14,357 bases of DNA, from assembly GCA_036570145.1 (NCBI GenBank), contig DATCPJ010000113.1:1-14357 (forward strand), read 5' to 3'. Shown one piece after another: positions 13,523 to 14,357 of this stretch. This DNA is from UBA6019 sp036570145. GTDB lineage: Bacteria > Chloroflexota > Dormibacteria > Dormibacterales > Dormibacteraceae. Within the stretch, counting starts at the first letter, position 1. Each line of letters starts with the position of its first letter. Below the pieces are notes generated by a model. The model saw nothing but the letters and a program-made list of their open reading frames with translations. It was not told the DNA's origin and did no database searches. Position numbers and translations under genes: made by a program.

Positions 13523-14357
13523 ATGTCCGATAACCGCCACGCTGGGGCCGCCAGGCCGGAAACCGGCCCCGCGCTGCCGAGCTGGGCGCGGCCCTTATCC
13601 GCGAGAGACGGCCTCCGAGGACTGCTGACGGCCGGAACCTGCCTGTTGGCGCTCAGCCTGATCTACGTCGTCGACCTGCTGACGCCGGCAGCCAGCCTCG
13701 GCACGACCGCGATCATCCCTGTCCTTGCCGCGGCCTGGGTCCTCTCGGGCCGGCTTGCGGTCCTGGTAACCCTTTTTGCTCTCGCCTCCCGCCTTCTCGA
13801 AGGCCAGCACAGCGCGGTGCCCACCCTGGAGTCCCTGACCGACGTCCTGACGATCCTGCTCGTGGCAGGCGTCGGACGGGTGGCCGCCGTTTACGTGACC
13901 GCGACCCAGGAAGCGGCCGCCCGCGCCGACCTGATGGCCCGCATCGCCCAGATCGCGACCTCGGCGGAGTCGCTCAAGCAGATCCTCGACCGGATCCTCC
14001 GGGAGATGGCCCGGGAAGGCCTCCGGGGCGGCCTGGTGGGGCTCATCAACGAGCGCAACGAGATCTACCCGGCCGCCGCCGACGGTGATATCGACGAGGC
14101 GGTCTGGAACTCCCGGCTACCGGTCGGGACGGGGATCATGGGTGCTGTCGCGGCGGACGGCCGCTCGATCCTGGTGCCCGACATCGACGCGGCCGACATC
14201 GCTGTCGCGCCGGCGAACCGCTCGCTGGGTTCCAACGCGCGGATCAAGAGCCTGGTGGTGGTGCCGCTGCTCGCGGCGGGCAGGGTGATCGGAGTGCTCG
14301 AGCTCGACTCGGCGCAGGCGGGGCGCTTCGACGAGCACGACCTGGCCCTCCTCGAGC
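13523..14357 (+). CDS. Membrane-bound GAF-domain signalling protein, C-terminus beyond window
   Basis: The frame is open from the ATG at 13523 to the right edge, 278 residues. After a polar, Pro-rich start come four hydrophobic segments (about 33-53, 61-75, 78-92 and 103-125) with very short loops. A helical linker follows (TQEAAARADLMARIAQI), and then a GAF domain from about residue 140, with LPVGTGIMGAVAADGRSILVPDI at about 199-221 and IKSLVVVPLLAAGRVIGVLELDS at about 241-263. This layout precedes a histidine kinase, GGDEF or PP2C output domain in known proteins. Which one is present here cannot be seen. A GTG at 13511 in frame, right after a TAG, is an alternative start, and no good ribosome-binding site is seen for either. 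It is divergent from ftsA. Confidence 0.85.
   Translation, partial: MSDNRHAGAARPETGPALPSWARPLSARDGLRGLLTAGTCLLALSLIYVVDLLTPAASLGTTAIIPVLAAAWVLSGRLAVLVTLFALASRLLEGQHSAVPTLESLTDVLTILLVAGVGRVAAVYVTATQEAAARADLMARIAQIATSAESLKQILDRILREMAREGLRGGLVGLINERNEIYPAAADGDIDEAVWNSRLPVGTGIMGAVAADGRSILVPDIDAADIAVAPANRSLGSNARIKSLVVVPLLAAGRVIGVLELDSAQAGRFDEHDLALLE

Overview
The window is a GC-rich, densely packed piece of bacterial chromosome. Housekeeping genes lie in two leftward (minus-strand) blocks, with two rightward genes beside them. FtsA together with FtsZ argues against a typical actinobacterium, which lacks FtsA. The order ftsA-ftsZ-nrdR-pgeF-yggS-yggT, the GC content and the many GTG/TTG starts suggest a Chloroflexota/Dormibacterota-like lineage. 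That placement is inference and no 16S rRNA gene is present.

Region 1 (1-7540, minus) reads ileS > lspA > rluD-type pseudouridine synthase > gmk > coaBC > a lipoprotein gene > priA (cut by the left edge). Successive genes overlap by 4 nt or lie 2-30 nt apart, so it looks like one long operon. IleS is a type 2 enzyme whose HIGH signature reads GTHH, the altered form linked to extreme mupirocin resistance, and its C-terminus carries a palindromic in-frame insert. Just before ileS is a strong intrinsic terminator with a U-tract ending about 10 nt from the start codon, plus a mutually exclusive upstream hairpin. This looks like an attenuator.

Region 2 (7629-8171, plus) holds the most interesting gene: an AhpD-like/carboxymuconolactone decarboxylase-family peroxidase whose reading frame is interrupted by one TGA exactly at the second catalytic cysteine (C79-x-x-TGA-x-x-x-H86). 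The family sequence continues in the same frame for another 98 codons. The best reading is a selenoprotein (CxxU), with hairpin-forming sequence just downstream that could serve as a bacterial SECIS. The 220-base convergent gap that follows holds a long hairpin and a G-rich palindromic element resembling the one inserted in ileS.

Region 3 (8392-13434, minus) reads ftsA > ftsZ, then nrdR > pgeF > yggS > yggT > yggT. ftsA has a perfect TATAAT that overlaps its annotated ATG. nrdR is preceded by a near-perfect NrdR-box palindrome, suggesting autoregulation of nrdR and possibly of the four genes behind it. The two yggT genes are a tandem duplication that includes their leaders.

Region 4 (13523-right edge, plus) is a divergent, truncated gene for a four-helix membrane protein with a GAF domain, probably the N-terminal half of a signalling protein. 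No tRNA, rRNA, CRISPR array, transposase or phage gene was recognised.
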